Origin: Nonomuraea sp. SYSU D8015
GTDB taxonomy: Bacteria; Actinomycetota; Actinomycetes; Streptosporangiales; Streptosporangiaceae
NCBI RefSeq assembly: GCF_008065375.1
Contig: NZ_VJYI01000038.1
Coordinates: forward strand, 1 to 64,000
DNA: 64,000 bases
Reading direction: 5' to 3'
A program made the position numbers and the translations under genes. Of the stretch, positions 16,984 to 25,572 are shown piece after piece. The notes under the pieces are model-generated. The model worked only from the letters and a program-made list of their open reading frames with translations, made no database searches and had not been told where the DNA came from. Within the stretch, counting starts at the first letter, position 1, and the number at the start of each line of letters is the position of its first letter.

Positions 16984-17325
16984 CTAGGGCAGTTCGTACA
17001 CGGCCACGCTGACGCCGGCCGGGTCGTCGTAGTTGATCCACACCGTGCCGTCGCTCTGCCGGTACACGTCGCCTGGGGGCGGGATCAGCACATCCCCGGT
17101 GTTCGCCGGGATCATGTACGGCACGTCCGGCAGCGGCTGGCCCTCCAGCTCGCCGGGGATGACCAGAGTCACCGTGCGCGCCGCGTTCGCGGTGTTCTTG
17201 ACGCGGATCTGCCGCTTCGACGAGTGCGGGAAGGCGTGCCCGTCCGCGTTCGCGGGCGTCAGCGCAGCCGCGAGGTTCACGCCGGTGCGCGGCATCGCGG
17301 TCACGGCGAGGTCAATCCTGGCCAT
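16984..17325 (-). CDS. Small structural protein, possibly head decoration or neck
   Basis: 113 residues, predicted beta-rich, with a central segment RQIRVKNTANAARTVTLVIP and ending WINYDDPAGVSVAVYELP, reminiscent of small beta-sandwich virion proteins. ATG at 17325 overlaps the upstream gene by 14 bases. No domain is recognised. Its place between capsid and adaptor genes suggests a head component. Confidence 0.6.
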   Translation of the reverse strand: MARIDLAVTAMPRTGVNLAAALTPANADGHAFPHSSKRQIRVKNTANAARTVTLVIPGELEGQPLPDVPYMIPANTGDVLIPPPGDVYRQSDGTVWINYDDPAGVSVAVYELP

Positions 17326-17662
17326 CGCTGCCCTCCTCGTCCTCGTCGTTGTCGGCGTTCTCGCCGAACTCTTCGATCAGCGCGTCCTTGCGCAGGGCGC
17401 GGGCGTCGGACTCGTTCATGCCGCGGGCGACGGCGTAGGCGATCCACGCGTCCTTCTTGGCGCTCTCTGGCGGCCGGACCCCCGCCGTCGCCGCTGCCAC
17501 GACATCGACCAGCGGCGGCGGCGGAACGGCGGGCGAAGCGGGAGCGTCGGCACGGTCCGGGCCAACCTCGGTGGCCGACCAGTTCGGCAGCATGTCCAGG
17601 CACGCGTCCCGCTCGGGGAAGTCCACGACGTGGCCGGTGTTGGCGTTCCGGTATCGCCACAT
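17312..17662 (-). CDS. Small acidic head-region protein
   Basis: 116 residues. A short folded N-terminus (WRYRNANTGHVVDFPERDA) is followed by a Pro/Ala linker, then a helical SAP/HeH-like segment (DAWIAYAVARGMNESDARAL) and a very acidic C-terminus (about 15 Asp/Glu in the last 25). Proteins of this kind often follow the capsid gene. It starts at ATG 17662, overlapping the capsid stop as TGATG. Confidence 0.6.
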   Translation of the reverse strand: MWRYRNANTGHVVDFPERDACLDMLPNWSATEVGPDRADAPASPAVPPPPLVDVVAAATAGVRPPESAKKDAWIAYAVARGMNESDARALRKDALIEEFGENADNDEDEEGSDGQD

Positions 17663-18615
17663 CACGGCGCCTGCACCCCGTGGATCTTCACTGCGCGGTC
17701 CGGGTCGAGCGTCTTGACTCCGTACAAGGTGTCGATGCTGACCACATCCTGCTTTTTGGCCTGGTCGTAGCCCATGACCACCCTGAGCGCGAACCCCTTG
17801 TACGACTCGACGTGCGCGTTCGCGGCGCCCTGCGGCAGAACCAAGGGCCTGGTCACGAGGGCGAACGCCGTCCTGTGGAACGCGACGCCGATCTCCGTGT
17901 TGGGCTGGCCGGACGTCGGCGTGGTCGCCGGGCCCTTGATGTTCTGCGTCTGGTAACCGTCGTGCCCGAAGATCCTGCGACCCAGGTTCGCCTCACGCAG
18001 GCCCTCGGTGTCGCCCCTGTGGTCGCTCTGGTGGAACAGCGGGTCGCCGAGCCACTGCGCCTCGATCTCCGGCCCGACCACCACGTACCGATCCGTGGGC
18101 GGCACGTTCCTCTGGTTGAGCACCCTGCGCGCGTCGATGACGACGCGCGGGTTGTCCCAGTTCCACTCGTTGGTGCCGGTGACGGGGCCGCCGACGCCGG
18201 TCACCGTGGTCCCGGCCGTGCCCACGCGCTGGAGGACGTCGGCCCGCAGCGACAGGATGTCGCGGTCGATCCGCTGCGCGATGGCCTCCACCGCCGGAGC
18301 GAGGAGCTGGGCGTTGAAGTCAACGATGTCCAACGTCAGCTCCTCGCTGGTCACAGCGAAGGAGACGTCCACGAACTTGTCGAGGCTGATCGGAATGCTG
18401 CCCTCGGTCGCGTTCTGGATGACGATGCCCGTGGTCCGGTTGAACTGGGTCGCCTCGAAGACGGCGGGCTTGCGGATCGTGATGGTGTCGCCGATGCGGT
18501 TGACGAACTCCTCCTCATAGTCCCTGTGAACCAGTTGGCTCATGACCGTGGTCTCGTAGAGGTTCGCCAGCGCCTGACGAGCGATGATGCTGGGGGTCAG
18601 AAACGTGTTCGGCAT
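17662..18615 (-). CDS. Major capsid protein, P22 coat-like family
   Basis: A 317-residue HK97-fold coat protein of the P22 gp5-like family used by many actinophages. Landmarks are NTFLTPSIIARQALANL at the start, HRDYEEEF, GDTITIRKPAVFEA near residue 45 and SEELTLDIVDFNAQLLAPA near 95, then a variable insertion and a C-terminal beta-rich part. It follows the scaffold gene, with no fused protease. A short intergenic gap before it contains a contracted copy of the phage palindrome. Confidence 0.9.
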   Translation of the reverse strand: MPNTFLTPSIIARQALANLYETTVMSQLVHRDYEEEFVNRIGDTITIRKPAVFEATQFNRTTGIVIQNATEGSIPISLDKFVDVSFAVTSEELTLDIVDFNAQLLAPAVEAIAQRIDRDILSLRADVLQRVGTAGTTVTGVGGPVTGTNEWNWDNPRVVIDARRVLNQRNVPPTDRYVVVGPEIEAQWLGDPLFHQSDHRGDTEGLREANLGRRIFGHDGYQTQNIKGPATTPTSGQPNTEIGVAFHRTAFALVTRPLVLPQGAANAHVESYKGFALRVVMGYDQAKKQDVVSIDTLYGVKTLDPDRAVKIHGVQAP

Positions 18616-18639
18616 CGGGCCTTACTCCTGACGTGGGCC

Positions 18640-18657
18640 CGTTGGCGACCGCCAACG
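18640..18657. repeat. Phage palindrome copy 2 (contracted)
   Basis: CGTTGGCG-AC-CGCCAACG: arms two bases shorter inside the same 18-base span. Between scaffold stop and capsid start. Confidence 0.7.
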
Positions 18658-18663
18658 AGAGTG

Positions 18664-19536
18664 CTAGGACGACTTCTCCTTCGCCGCCGCGCGGCGCTTG
18701 CGGAAGTCATCGACGTTGGGCTCGGAGCCGGTAGGACGCGCGCCAGGCCCGCCGGCGAACTCCCCTCCGCTCCGCGTGGGCGGCCCGGACATCGACGCCG
18801 CCTTGTACTTTGGGTTTTCATCGATCGCGAGCTGGATGACCTCGCCGAGCTTCGTCCCGAAGTCGTCGCTGTCGGGGTCCAGGTCGCGGATCTTCTTCAC
18901 GAACGACCGCGAGTCGAGGAGCGCGTCGGGGTCGGCGCCCATCTTGAGCCCCTGCCGGTGCACGGCCAGCTCGACGAGCGCGCGGCGGTGCCGCTCCCGC
19001 TCCTGGTCGCGCTCCTTCGCGGTCTGGTCCTTCTCAGAGGTCAGCTTCTCGATCACCTGCTCGGGGGTGAGCTTCTCGGCCTGCTCGTCGGCCACCAGCC
19101 CCAGAGCTTTGCCGATCTGCTGGGCGAACTCCTCCCGCACCTGCGCAGTGACTTCCTCCGGAGACGGCCCCTTCTTGGCCGCGGCCTCCTCCGCTTCCTT
19201 CTGCGCCTGCTTGAGCATGGCGCGGTAGTCGCCCGCCTCCTTCCGCGCATCACGGACGATCTTCTGCGCCCAGTCGGGCAACTGATCGACCTTGATGGCG
19301 TCGGGGTTGACCTTCTGCTCGGCCTGCCGAGCTGCGGCGAGCGGGTCAGGCTGGCCAGGCTGCTGGCCGGGCGGCGTCACCCCGGCCTCCGGACCGTCGC
19401 CCTGCGGCGTGTCCTGCGGCTGGCCTTCGCCTCCCCCGTCACCTTCAGCGCCTCCGGCGATGAGCCGGATCGGCTGGCCGTTCCTGCGGTGGCCGATGAT
19501 CGCGCCAGGCGTCGTCGGCAGCATGTGATCGAACAC
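18664..19536 (-). CDS. Scaffolding protein
   Basis: 290 residues. After a Gly/Pro/Gln-rich disordered N-terminus comes a long charged helical, coiled-coil region (about residues 70-190, Lys/Glu/Gln-rich), then a C-terminal basic tail ending RKRRAAAKEKSS that could bind coat protein. This composition and the position just before the capsid gene are typical of internal scaffolds. GTG at 19536 has GGGAGG four bases upstream; the in-frame ATG five codons later is the alternative. Confidence 0.85.
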   Translation of the reverse strand: MFDHMLPTTPGAIIGHRRNGQPIRLIAGGAEGDGGGEGQPQDTPQGDGPEAGVTPPGQQPGQPDPLAAARQAEQKVNPDAIKVDQLPDWAQKIVRDARKEAGDYRAMLKQAQKEAEEAAAKKGPSPEEVTAQVREEFAQQIGKALGLVADEQAEKLTPEQVIEKLTSEKDQTAKERDQERERHRRALVELAVHRQGLKMGADPDALLDSRSFVKKIRDLDPDSDDFGTKLGEVIQLAIDENPKYKAASMSGPPTRSGGEFAGGPGARPTGSEPNVDDFRKRRAAAKEKSS

Positions 19537-19619
19537 TGGCCCTCCCGGAGCCGGACATGAGAAAGGGCCCGCGCCAGGCGGACCCGACAACACAGCGAGC
19601 AGGTGATCCCGGCCCTGCG

Positions 19620-19787
19620 TCAGGCCGGCCGGTACCTGCGGTAGATGCGCACCCACAGCACGGCGAGCGCCTGGTTGCGGGCGTCGCCTGCGGGGTCGTA
19701 CGGGCATTCCGTGATCGGGCGGGACCGCTGCGCGGCCCATCGCGCCGTCGTGATCGCCGCCCGCCGGTCGAGATCCGTGAGGCTCAC
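19620..19787 (-). CDS. Very short conserved-type head-region protein
   Basis: 55 residues, basic, starting MSLTDLDRRAAITTARWA, with CPYDPAGDARNQALAVLWV and ending YRRYRPA. GTG at 19787 overlaps the minor capsid stop as GTGA, so it is translationally coupled. Short proteins with a CPYD...ALA..W pattern recur at this place in actinophage head operons as far as I can tell. Function unknown. Confidence 0.6.
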   Translation of the reverse strand: MSLTDLDRRAAITTARWAAQRSRPITECPYDPAGDARNQALAVLWVRIYRRYRPA

Positions 19788-21670
19788 CGCCGCTGCTCCC
19801 TCGCTCTCTGGGCGGCTTTCAGGTCGGAGGCGCGGCCGAGCATCTGCGCCCGGAACTCTACGAGCGTCATGCGCGGGTGCTTCTCCCACCACGCGCGCCG
19901 CTCGTCGGAGGCGTACTTGTCGGCTCGCGCTTGCGGCCCGGACAGCAGAGTCCGGCCGTCGATCCCCGCCGCACGGCCCGCGGCGTTGGTGAGGATGCCG
20001 CGCGTGTACCGCTCGGCGGCGAGGAACTGGAGCTCCAGCCACTCGTCGTACAGGCGGCGCACCACCTGGTCCAGGGCCTCCCCCGGCCGCCGCATCTGCT
20101 CGGCGACCTGCCGGGACTCCTCCCGCCGCATCACCTCCGGGTCGAGGCCGTACACGAGCGCGTACGCCTCCAGCGGGTCCGTGCCGTCGTCGATGAGGTC
20201 GGTGACGGCGCGGTCCTCGGCGGTGTCGTCGGCCTCCCACGACCACGTCGGGTTCTGCTCGCGGGAGTCGAGCTCGGCGAGCAGCCGTTCGAGCGCGACG
20301 TTGTCACCCGCTTCGCTGAACCGCCGCACCAACTCCATGACCTGGTCGTCGGAGGCGTTGGCGAACTCGGGCGGCAGCTCGGCAACCGCTTCCCGGACCC
20401 GCTGCTCGCGCTCACGTTCCCGGTCGTTGTCCCGCCGCTCCAGCTCCTGGGTGATGCGCTTGACGGCGGCCCCGTCGTTCGCCCACCGCCCCAGCAGCGC
20501 GGCCAGCTCGTCGTCGGTGCGCTTTTCGAGGTCGCGCGGGATGGTGTCCTGGCGTTGCCGGTCGGTGCGGGCGGGGATGCCGGACTGCTTGGCGTGGTCG
20601 CGGATCTGCTTGGTGAGCCGGTCCGCCCGCGCGGCAGCTTTGCGCCGCTGCTCCGGTTCGAGCGCGACGGCGGCCTGCCGTTTCGCCGACCGGAGTTCGG
20701 ATTCGAGGCGGCGCATCTTCTGCGACGCCTTGTAGCCGTCCGGCCCGGCGGGATGCTTGGCCGGCCGCGGCGGGCGGGTCGCGCCCGGCAGGTAGGCGCC
20801 GAGCGTGTGACCGCAGCCCGGATGCAGGAGCCCGGCGGCGCGGGCCTGCGTCACGGTGCCTTCGACGAGGACGTTCACCATGTCGTCGGAGACGGCGGAC
20901 TCTTCTTGCCGCCACCCGATCGGCCCCTCCTGTGAAAGGATCTTGCCTTCCCAGCGGGCGCACCGCTCGCATGTGAACGGCAGGCGGGACACGATGACAA
21001 GGTCGATCCCGTTCTCGGCGAGGGTGGCCAGGTGGCCGTCCGTCGCGGCCTGCGCCATCGCCGTACGCGTCGCCATCTCCGCGTATGCGGTCACCGACCA
21101 CACCCGGCCGGAGGAGTCCGTGAAACCGGTGATGCCACGCCGGGCCACCTGGTCCAAGAGCCGGGCCTGCGCCTGACGGCGAGAGATCGCCCCCGTCAAC
21201 GCCTGCGCGGACACCTGGTTGACGATCTGCTGGAAGATGAACTCCGGCGCCGACCGCATACCGGGCTGGGTGGAGGCGACCAGCCGGACAGCGCGGCGAG
21301 CGATCTCGATGACGCCCTGCCCCTGCGTGATCCCCTTGTGGGAGCCGAGGTGTTCCAGGTCGGCGGTCGCCCGCTGGACGCCGCGCCGCCACGCGCTGTT
21401 GACGCCCGTCGTCACCAGCCGTTCGGACAGGCGCTCCAGGCGGGCCACGACCCGGTCCGCTTCCTTGCGGAGCTGGCGGAGCTCGGCGAAGCGCGGCCCC
21501 GCATACTCCGGCTCCCCCTCCCGCTTCACCAGAGCCTCGGATACGACCTTGAGGAGTTCGCGTTCGGCGTCCCAGTAGATCGCGGCCACGGCGCGGGCGT
21601 GGTCGAGCGCGGCCTCGATCTGCACGGCCTCCTGCGGCGCGGCCGGGAGCGCCAGCGTCGGCACACTCAT
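19784..21670 (-). CDS. Minor capsid protein 2-like (portal-associated)
   Basis: 628 residues. The N-terminal 320 residues resemble phage minor capsid protein 2: a long helical start, ARLLDQVARRGITGF, then a Cys-bearing core with FTCERCARWEGKIL near residue 232 and HPGCGHTLGAYLPG near 280, where the paired Cys could bind metal. The C-terminal 300 residues are helical, charged and coiled-coil-like. ATG 21670, nine bases after the portal stop. The family sits between portal and scaffold and enters the capsid with the portal. Confidence 0.85.
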   Translation of the reverse strand: MSVPTLALPAAPQEAVQIEAALDHARAVAAIYWDAERELLKVVSEALVKREGEPEYAGPRFAELRQLRKEADRVVARLERLSERLVTTGVNSAWRRGVQRATADLEHLGSHKGITQGQGVIEIARRAVRLVASTQPGMRSAPEFIFQQIVNQVSAQALTGAISRRQAQARLLDQVARRGITGFTDSSGRVWSVTAYAEMATRTAMAQAATDGHLATLAENGIDLVIVSRLPFTCERCARWEGKILSQEGPIGWRQEESAVSDDMVNVLVEGTVTQARAAGLLHPGCGHTLGAYLPGATRPPRPAKHPAGPDGYKASQKMRRLESELRSAKRQAAVALEPEQRRKAAARADRLTKQIRDHAKQSGIPARTDRQRQDTIPRDLEKRTDDELAALLGRWANDGAAVKRITQELERRDNDREREREQRVREAVAELPPEFANASDDQVMELVRRFSEAGDNVALERLLAELDSREQNPTWSWEADDTAEDRAVTDLIDDGTDPLEAYALVYGLDPEVMRREESRQVAEQMRRPGEALDQVVRRLYDEWLELQFLAAERYTRGILTNAAGRAAGIDGRTLLSGPQARADKYASDERRAWWEKHPRMTLVEFRAQMLGRASDLKAAQRAREQRR

Positions 21671-21679
21671 GCCCGGTGG

Positions 21680-23254
21680 CTATTCGTCGTCGCCGGTGCC
21701 GGGCACGAGCACCTGGCCCAGCGTGTCGGGGTCCGGGACGTTGAGGCCGAGTTCATCGCGCAGACGGTTCTTCTCCTCGGTCACCTGGTGGTCGTCCCAC
21801 TCCGGATGCACCATGCGGATCTTGGTCTCCAGGGAGACGGCCATCGCCCGGTTCAACAGCTCGACGGTCCGGCCCAGCGCTTCAGGATCGGGTTGCACGC
21901 CGTCCGGCCAGTGCACCTCCCCCTTCTCCGCGCTGACCTTCTTGCCGAAGATGGCGTGGTCGAGCGATAGCAGCACGTCCGGCGCCCACTGCAACGTGGG
22001 GTTCCAGTAGCCGGTCTTCCGGCCGCGCGAGGAGAACGACTTCTTCTCGCGTGAGTGGACCTCGGTCGCGGTGACGGCCTGCCCGGACCCGTCCACCTCA
22101 CCGAAAGACTGGGCGCTGTAGCCCGCCCCGCGAAGGATCTGAGCGACGAACGCCTTCCCGGCGTCCACGTGCTCCTTCACCCGGATGGCGAACTGCATGA
22201 CCGTCAACATCGAGTTGGCGGCCGACCCAGGCGCCGGCAACATGCCGAGCCCCGAGTAGATCTCCCGGTCCGGGTCCCAGCTCGCGCCTTGGCCGCGGCC
22301 GAGGTTGTCGAGGAAGATGTCGGGCGCGATGACGCGGCCCTTGCCGATCCGGATGTCGCGCATCAGGCTGGTCCACACCTCATCCAGGGCGTCCATCAGG
22401 TGCTCGACGCCCTGGTAGTCCGAGCGGCCCAGTGAAGTGCCCCTGATCAGCCGGTGCGGTCGCATGTTCGGGATGTAGGAGACGAGCAAGCCGCGCGGGT
22501 ACCGCGAGTCGAACCCGCCGTCCTCGTCCACCTGCGAGGCGTAGATCTCCGTCTCCGGGTGGTCCTCCAGCGGCACCTGCTTGCCGAGCCGATCCTGCGT
22601 GCCGAGGAACAGCCCGTGGTAGACGCGGCCTTTCTCGTGCCGCTCCAGGTGCCGCCACACCTGCCGGGACCTGTCGTCCTCCGCCAGCACCCGCCAGAAC
22701 GTCACCGCGGCGAGCTTGCCGTACCGGAACTCCGGCACCGCCGCGTCCGGCGGCAGCACCGACATGACCGGGTGGTCGTACATCTCCGTATCCCAGCCCG
22801 CGCGCAGGTATGCCCCGCCGTACGCGGAGCCGATCTCGGCAGCCTCCAGCAGCGCCCCGTAGATCCCGGCCTCGTGCATGATCTTGTCAAGGCGCTTCTG
22901 CGACGTCTTGCCCGGCACGCGCAGCGTCGGAGGCTCCGAAAACAGAAGATCAGCGGACGTGGCGGCGATGTCTCCGGCGATCGGGATGTGCAACTTGGTG
23001 GACCGCACCTGCCCGAGCGGGACCGGCGTGCCCCAGAACCATCGGGCGGCCCGCTGAATCCAGCCGGAGAATCCCTTGCTCGGCCGGTCCCAGCCCTTCG
23101 GGTCCAGGCCGATGGCGTGCACCTGGCCGGAGCCGTACACCTGCGCGAGCTGGTCAGGGTCGCCCGCGTACCAGGCTCCCCACTCCTCATACAGCCGCAT
23201 CTCGCGCTTCATGTGCGGCGGCGGCCACTCCTGGTCCCTCTCCGGAAGCGGCAT
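21680..23254 (-). CDS. Portal protein
   Basis: 524 residues, SPP1/phage-portal-like. Recognisable features are an N-terminal WIQRAARWFWGTPVP segment, KLHIPIAGDIAATSADLLF near residue 90, a conserved-looking GAYLRAGWD-VLPPDAAVPEF stretch and a long helical C-terminus with the stem and crown region (EVHSREKKSFSSRGRKTGYW). It forms the dodecameric DNA gate at one capsid vertex and docks terminase. The gene lies between the fibre-like module and minor capsid gene. Confidence 0.9.
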   Translation of the reverse strand: MPLPERDQEWPPPHMKREMRLYEEWGAWYAGDPDQLAQVYGSGQVHAIGLDPKGWDRPSKGFSGWIQRAARWFWGTPVPLGQVRSTKLHIPIAGDIAATSADLLFSEPPTLRVPGKTSQKRLDKIMHEAGIYGALLEAAEIGSAYGGAYLRAGWDTEMYDHPVMSVLPPDAAVPEFRYGKLAAVTFWRVLAEDDRSRQVWRHLERHEKGRVYHGLFLGTQDRLGKQVPLEDHPETEIYASQVDEDGGFDSRYPRGLLVSYIPNMRPHRLIRGTSLGRSDYQGVEHLMDALDEVWTSLMRDIRIGKGRVIAPDIFLDNLGRGQGASWDPDREIYSGLGMLPAPGSAANSMLTVMQFAIRVKEHVDAGKAFVAQILRGAGYSAQSFGEVDGSGQAVTATEVHSREKKSFSSRGRKTGYWNPTLQWAPDVLLSLDHAIFGKKVSAEKGEVHWPDGVQPDPEALGRTVELLNRAMAVSLETKIRMVHPEWDDHQVTEEKNRLRDELGLNVPDPDTLGQVLVPGTGDDE

Positions 23255-23308
23255 GGTTCAGGCCCTCACTCTGTCTCGAAGGGACGCAAGATGGTCAGGC
23301 GGCGCGGG

Positions 23309-23608
23309 TCAGATGACGTCGATCAGCCCAGCCGGGAGCACCGGAAGCTGAGGCGGCGCGGTCACACGCACCCACGCCTGATAGGTGCCGTCCGGCTTGG
23401 CGACCGTCCCGCCGGGGCCGAACAGGATGCGCGCGGTCGCGCCCCGCGCGCCGGCCGGCCCCGGCGCCCACTCGGCCGCATACCAGTCGGCCTCGACCGG
23501 CTCGACACCGGGCGCGGTGAACGCCACCTCGACGGTTTCTGTCCCGGCCGCGCCGCGCACGAAGAACGGCAGGAACTCGCACGACAACGACGAGATCGTC
23601 TCCACCAT
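23309..23608 (-). CDS. Small virion-region protein
   Basis: 99 residues with no membrane span, a compact beta-rich pattern (LPFFVRGAAGTETVEVAFT; WVRVTAPPQLPVLPAG). ATG 23608 has AGGAG closely upstream. It directly follows the fibre-like gene (8-base gap) and precedes the portal gene, so it may be a partner of the fibre-like protein. No family recognised. Confidence 0.6.
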   Translation of the reverse strand: MVETISSLSCEFLPFFVRGAAGTETVEVAFTAPGVEPVEADWYAAEWAPGPAGARGATARILFGPGGTVAKPDGTYQAWVRVTAPPQLPVLPAGLIDVI

Positions 23609-23615
23609 GGGCTCC

Positions 23616-24899
23616 TTACGTGCGCGATGCGGACCAGGTACGGCGAGGCGGCTCGGCGCCCCACCGGCGGGCCAGGGTGGCGCTCCACGTCCGGCGTGGC
23701 CCGTCCACGCCCGTGACGTCGCGGCCGAGCAGCCTGAGCGGCCGGGCCTGGTCACCTTCGGTGGCCAGGGCGACGACGCGGATCTTGCGGCGGCCGACCG
23801 CCGCAACCGCGTCGGTCTCGGTGGCCGCGCCGATCGTGCGGGCGCGGCCCGGCCGGACCGCAGCGGCCATGCTCGCGTCGAGCGCCGGCCCGAGGAGCCG
23901 TACCTTGACCGGGGTGACCGGCAGCGCCTGGTCCGTCTCGGCGGCGGTGCCGACGAACGTGCCGTTGGAGATGACGAACGCCTGGTCCGTCTCACCCGCC
24001 TGCCCGACGACGATGCGGTGCGCGGGCCTCACCGGGGCGGCGCTGCCGCTCTCGTGCGCGGCCCCGATCGTGCGGACCTTCCGCGCCAGCATCGGCAGCA
24101 CGGTATCGGCCTCGACCGCCTGGCCGAGCACGCGCCGCTTCACCGGCCGGATCGGCGCCGTGGTCTCCAGCGACGCGGGCTGGCCGAGCGTGCGCCGCTT
24201 CCGCCGCGTGATCGGCTGTGCCTGCTCGGCGGTGCTCGCGGGCTGCACGATGACGGCCGGGTAGGCGGGGCCGAGCTTGCCCTGGTCGGTGGCGGCGACG
24301 TCATCCATCAGGATCACGACGCCGGGCATGTAGACGAACCCGGCCTCGTTCGGCAGCGTGGTGTTGGCGTTGACGCCGGTGACGCTGGCTTGCAGGGGTG
24401 TTGTGGAGGCTTCCACGGACTGGTACACCCACAGATCGGCGGCACCGTTGGAGGTGGTGGTGCCGATCAGGACCCGCAGTTCGATCCGCACCCATTGCCC
24501 GGCTGTGACGGCCGAGGGGATGGAGCACAGGACGGCGCTCGTGGTCCTCCGGTAGGAGATCGTCCCGGTCGGGCCCACCATCAACCGGCCCACGGCGGTA
24601 GGTGAACCGCTGGTGGGCTGGAAGTTCAGCTCGAAGAACCAGTCGTCGGCGGACGGCAGCGACCCGAACTGGACGTAGAGGCGGACCCAGATTTCGCGTC
24701 CGGCCAGGGTGATGTTCCGCCACGCGAGCGAATCGTTCGAGCCGATCTCCGCAGCGAGCGGCGCCCGTGTACCGGCCGCCGCCACGTAGGTGGGCGTGCC
24801 GGTGATGTTGGTGAACGCGTCACCTGAGCTGCCTCCGGAGTTCCCGGTGGTGATCGCGGTCCCGTCCGTGCCTCCGTTGAAGGAGTTCCGCAGCAGCAT
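23616..24899 (-). CDS. LamG/lectin-like protein with about nine tandem ~20-residue repeats
   Basis: 427 residues. Residues 1-215 look like a concanavalin/LamG beta-sandwich (NSFNGGTDGTAITTGNSGG at the start, EIWVRLYVQFGSLPSADDWF, GTISYRRTTSAVLC). Residues about 220-400 are tandem repeats of roughly 20 residues with the pattern E.D.A.PV.R.K.R.LG.A. The layout suggests a fibre or decoration protein with a sugar-binding head. It is unusual in lying between terminase and portal rather than among tail genes; capsid fibre is one reading. Confidence 0.7.
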   Translation of the reverse strand: MLLRNSFNGGTDGTAITTGNSGGSSGDAFTNITGTPTYVAAAGTRAPLAAEIGSNDSLAWRNITLAGREIWVRLYVQFGSLPSADDWFFELNFQPTSGSPTAVGRLMVGPTGTISYRRTTSAVLCSIPSAVTAGQWVRIELRVLIGTTTSNGAADLWVYQSVEASTTPLQASVTGVNANTTLPNEAGFVYMPGVVILMDDVAATDQGKLGPAYPAVIVQPASTAEQAQPITRRKRRTLGQPASLETTAPIRPVKRRVLGQAVEADTVLPMLARKVRTIGAAHESGSAAPVRPAHRIVVGQAGETDQAFVISNGTFVGTAAETDQALPVTPVKVRLLGPALDASMAAAVRPGRARTIGAATETDAVAAVGRRKIRVVALATEGDQARPLRLLGRDVTGVDGPRRTWSATLARRWGAEPPRRTWSASRT

Positions 24900-24906
24900 G
24901 GCTGGC

Positions 24907-25389
24907 TTAGACCGGGGTGGCGCGGAAGAACCCGGCGGCGGAGATCTGCGCGACGATGTCGGTCCCGTCCGGCACGATCACGAAATCGTGCGCGGTCATG
25001 GGCACGATCTGGGCGTCGGTGGAGGACCCGGCGGGCTTGTAGCAGATGACGAGCTTGGACCAGCCACCCGAGGCGGGGAGCACGCTCGTCCAGGTCTGGT
25101 CGGGGATGTCGAGGTCGGTCCGGTCGTTGGCGTCGTCCGGGACCACCGGGTTCAGGTCGGCCGCGACGATGCTCTTGCGGGCGTAGCCGTTGCCGACCGG
25201 CACCTCGTTCGTGGTCCCGGACACGAGGTCGGCCAGAGTGTCCTTGTCGCGCAGCACCGCGTCGGACTCCAGCCCCGACGTGGCCAGCGCGACGACGACC
25301 AAACTGCAGCCGGCCGGGTCGCCGGTCTTCACCCGGTTGACGAGCTCGACGCTCCTGCCGAGCGCGATGTTGAACGTGAAGTCGGCCAC
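24907..25389 (-). CDS. Structural protein of unknown role, terminase-portal interval
   Basis: 160 residues, starting MADFTFNIALGRSVELVNRV, beta-rich, with DIPDQTWTSVLPASGGWSK and a C-terminus ending AQISAAGFFRATPV. Similar small proteins occur beside fibre-like genes in actinophages, where they appear virion-associated. ATG 25389; the next gene follows after 7 bases. It is the first gene of the head block after the hairpin downstream of terminase. Confidence 0.65.
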   Translation of the reverse strand: MADFTFNIALGRSVELVNRVKTGDPAGCSLVVVALATSGLESDAVLRDKDTLADLVSGTTNEVPVGNGYARKSIVAADLNPVVPDDANDRTDLDIPDQTWTSVLPASGGWSKLVICYKPAGSSTDAQIVPMTAHDFVIVPDGTDIVAQISAAGFFRATPV

Positions 25390-25423
25390 GATCGTTCTCC
25401 CTCAAGGTCAGGGGCTGGGGTCC

Positions 25424-25484
25424 AGCGGCGCGGGCCGGCCTTCGTGCTGCCCCTCAACAGCGGAAGGTCCGGGCCCGCGCCGCG
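25424..25484 (-). terminator. Hairpin downstream of terminase
   Basis: GGCGCGGGCC(GG)CCTTC and GAAGG(TCC)GGGCCCGCGCC pair as a long imperfect stem in the 183-base gap after the large-terminase stop (25573). It may attenuate transcription between packaging and head genes. The rest of the gap shows no gene. Confidence 0.5.
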
Positions 25485-25572
25485 TGCTCGACGCGCGTAC
25501 GGGGAAGCCGCGCGGAGCAGACGCGCCCCCGGAGGTGCCGACCGCCACAACCGGGCTCCGGGGACGCGCGTT

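Noticed and set aside
16315-19560. Very long plus-strand open frame antisense to the capsid and scaffold genes (about 1,080 codons).
   Set aside because: GC-rich DNA leaves frames open on the opposite strand. The minus strand here encodes a full set of recognised head genes with ribosome sites and overlaps. The antisense translation is Arg/Gly/Pro-biased with no domain.
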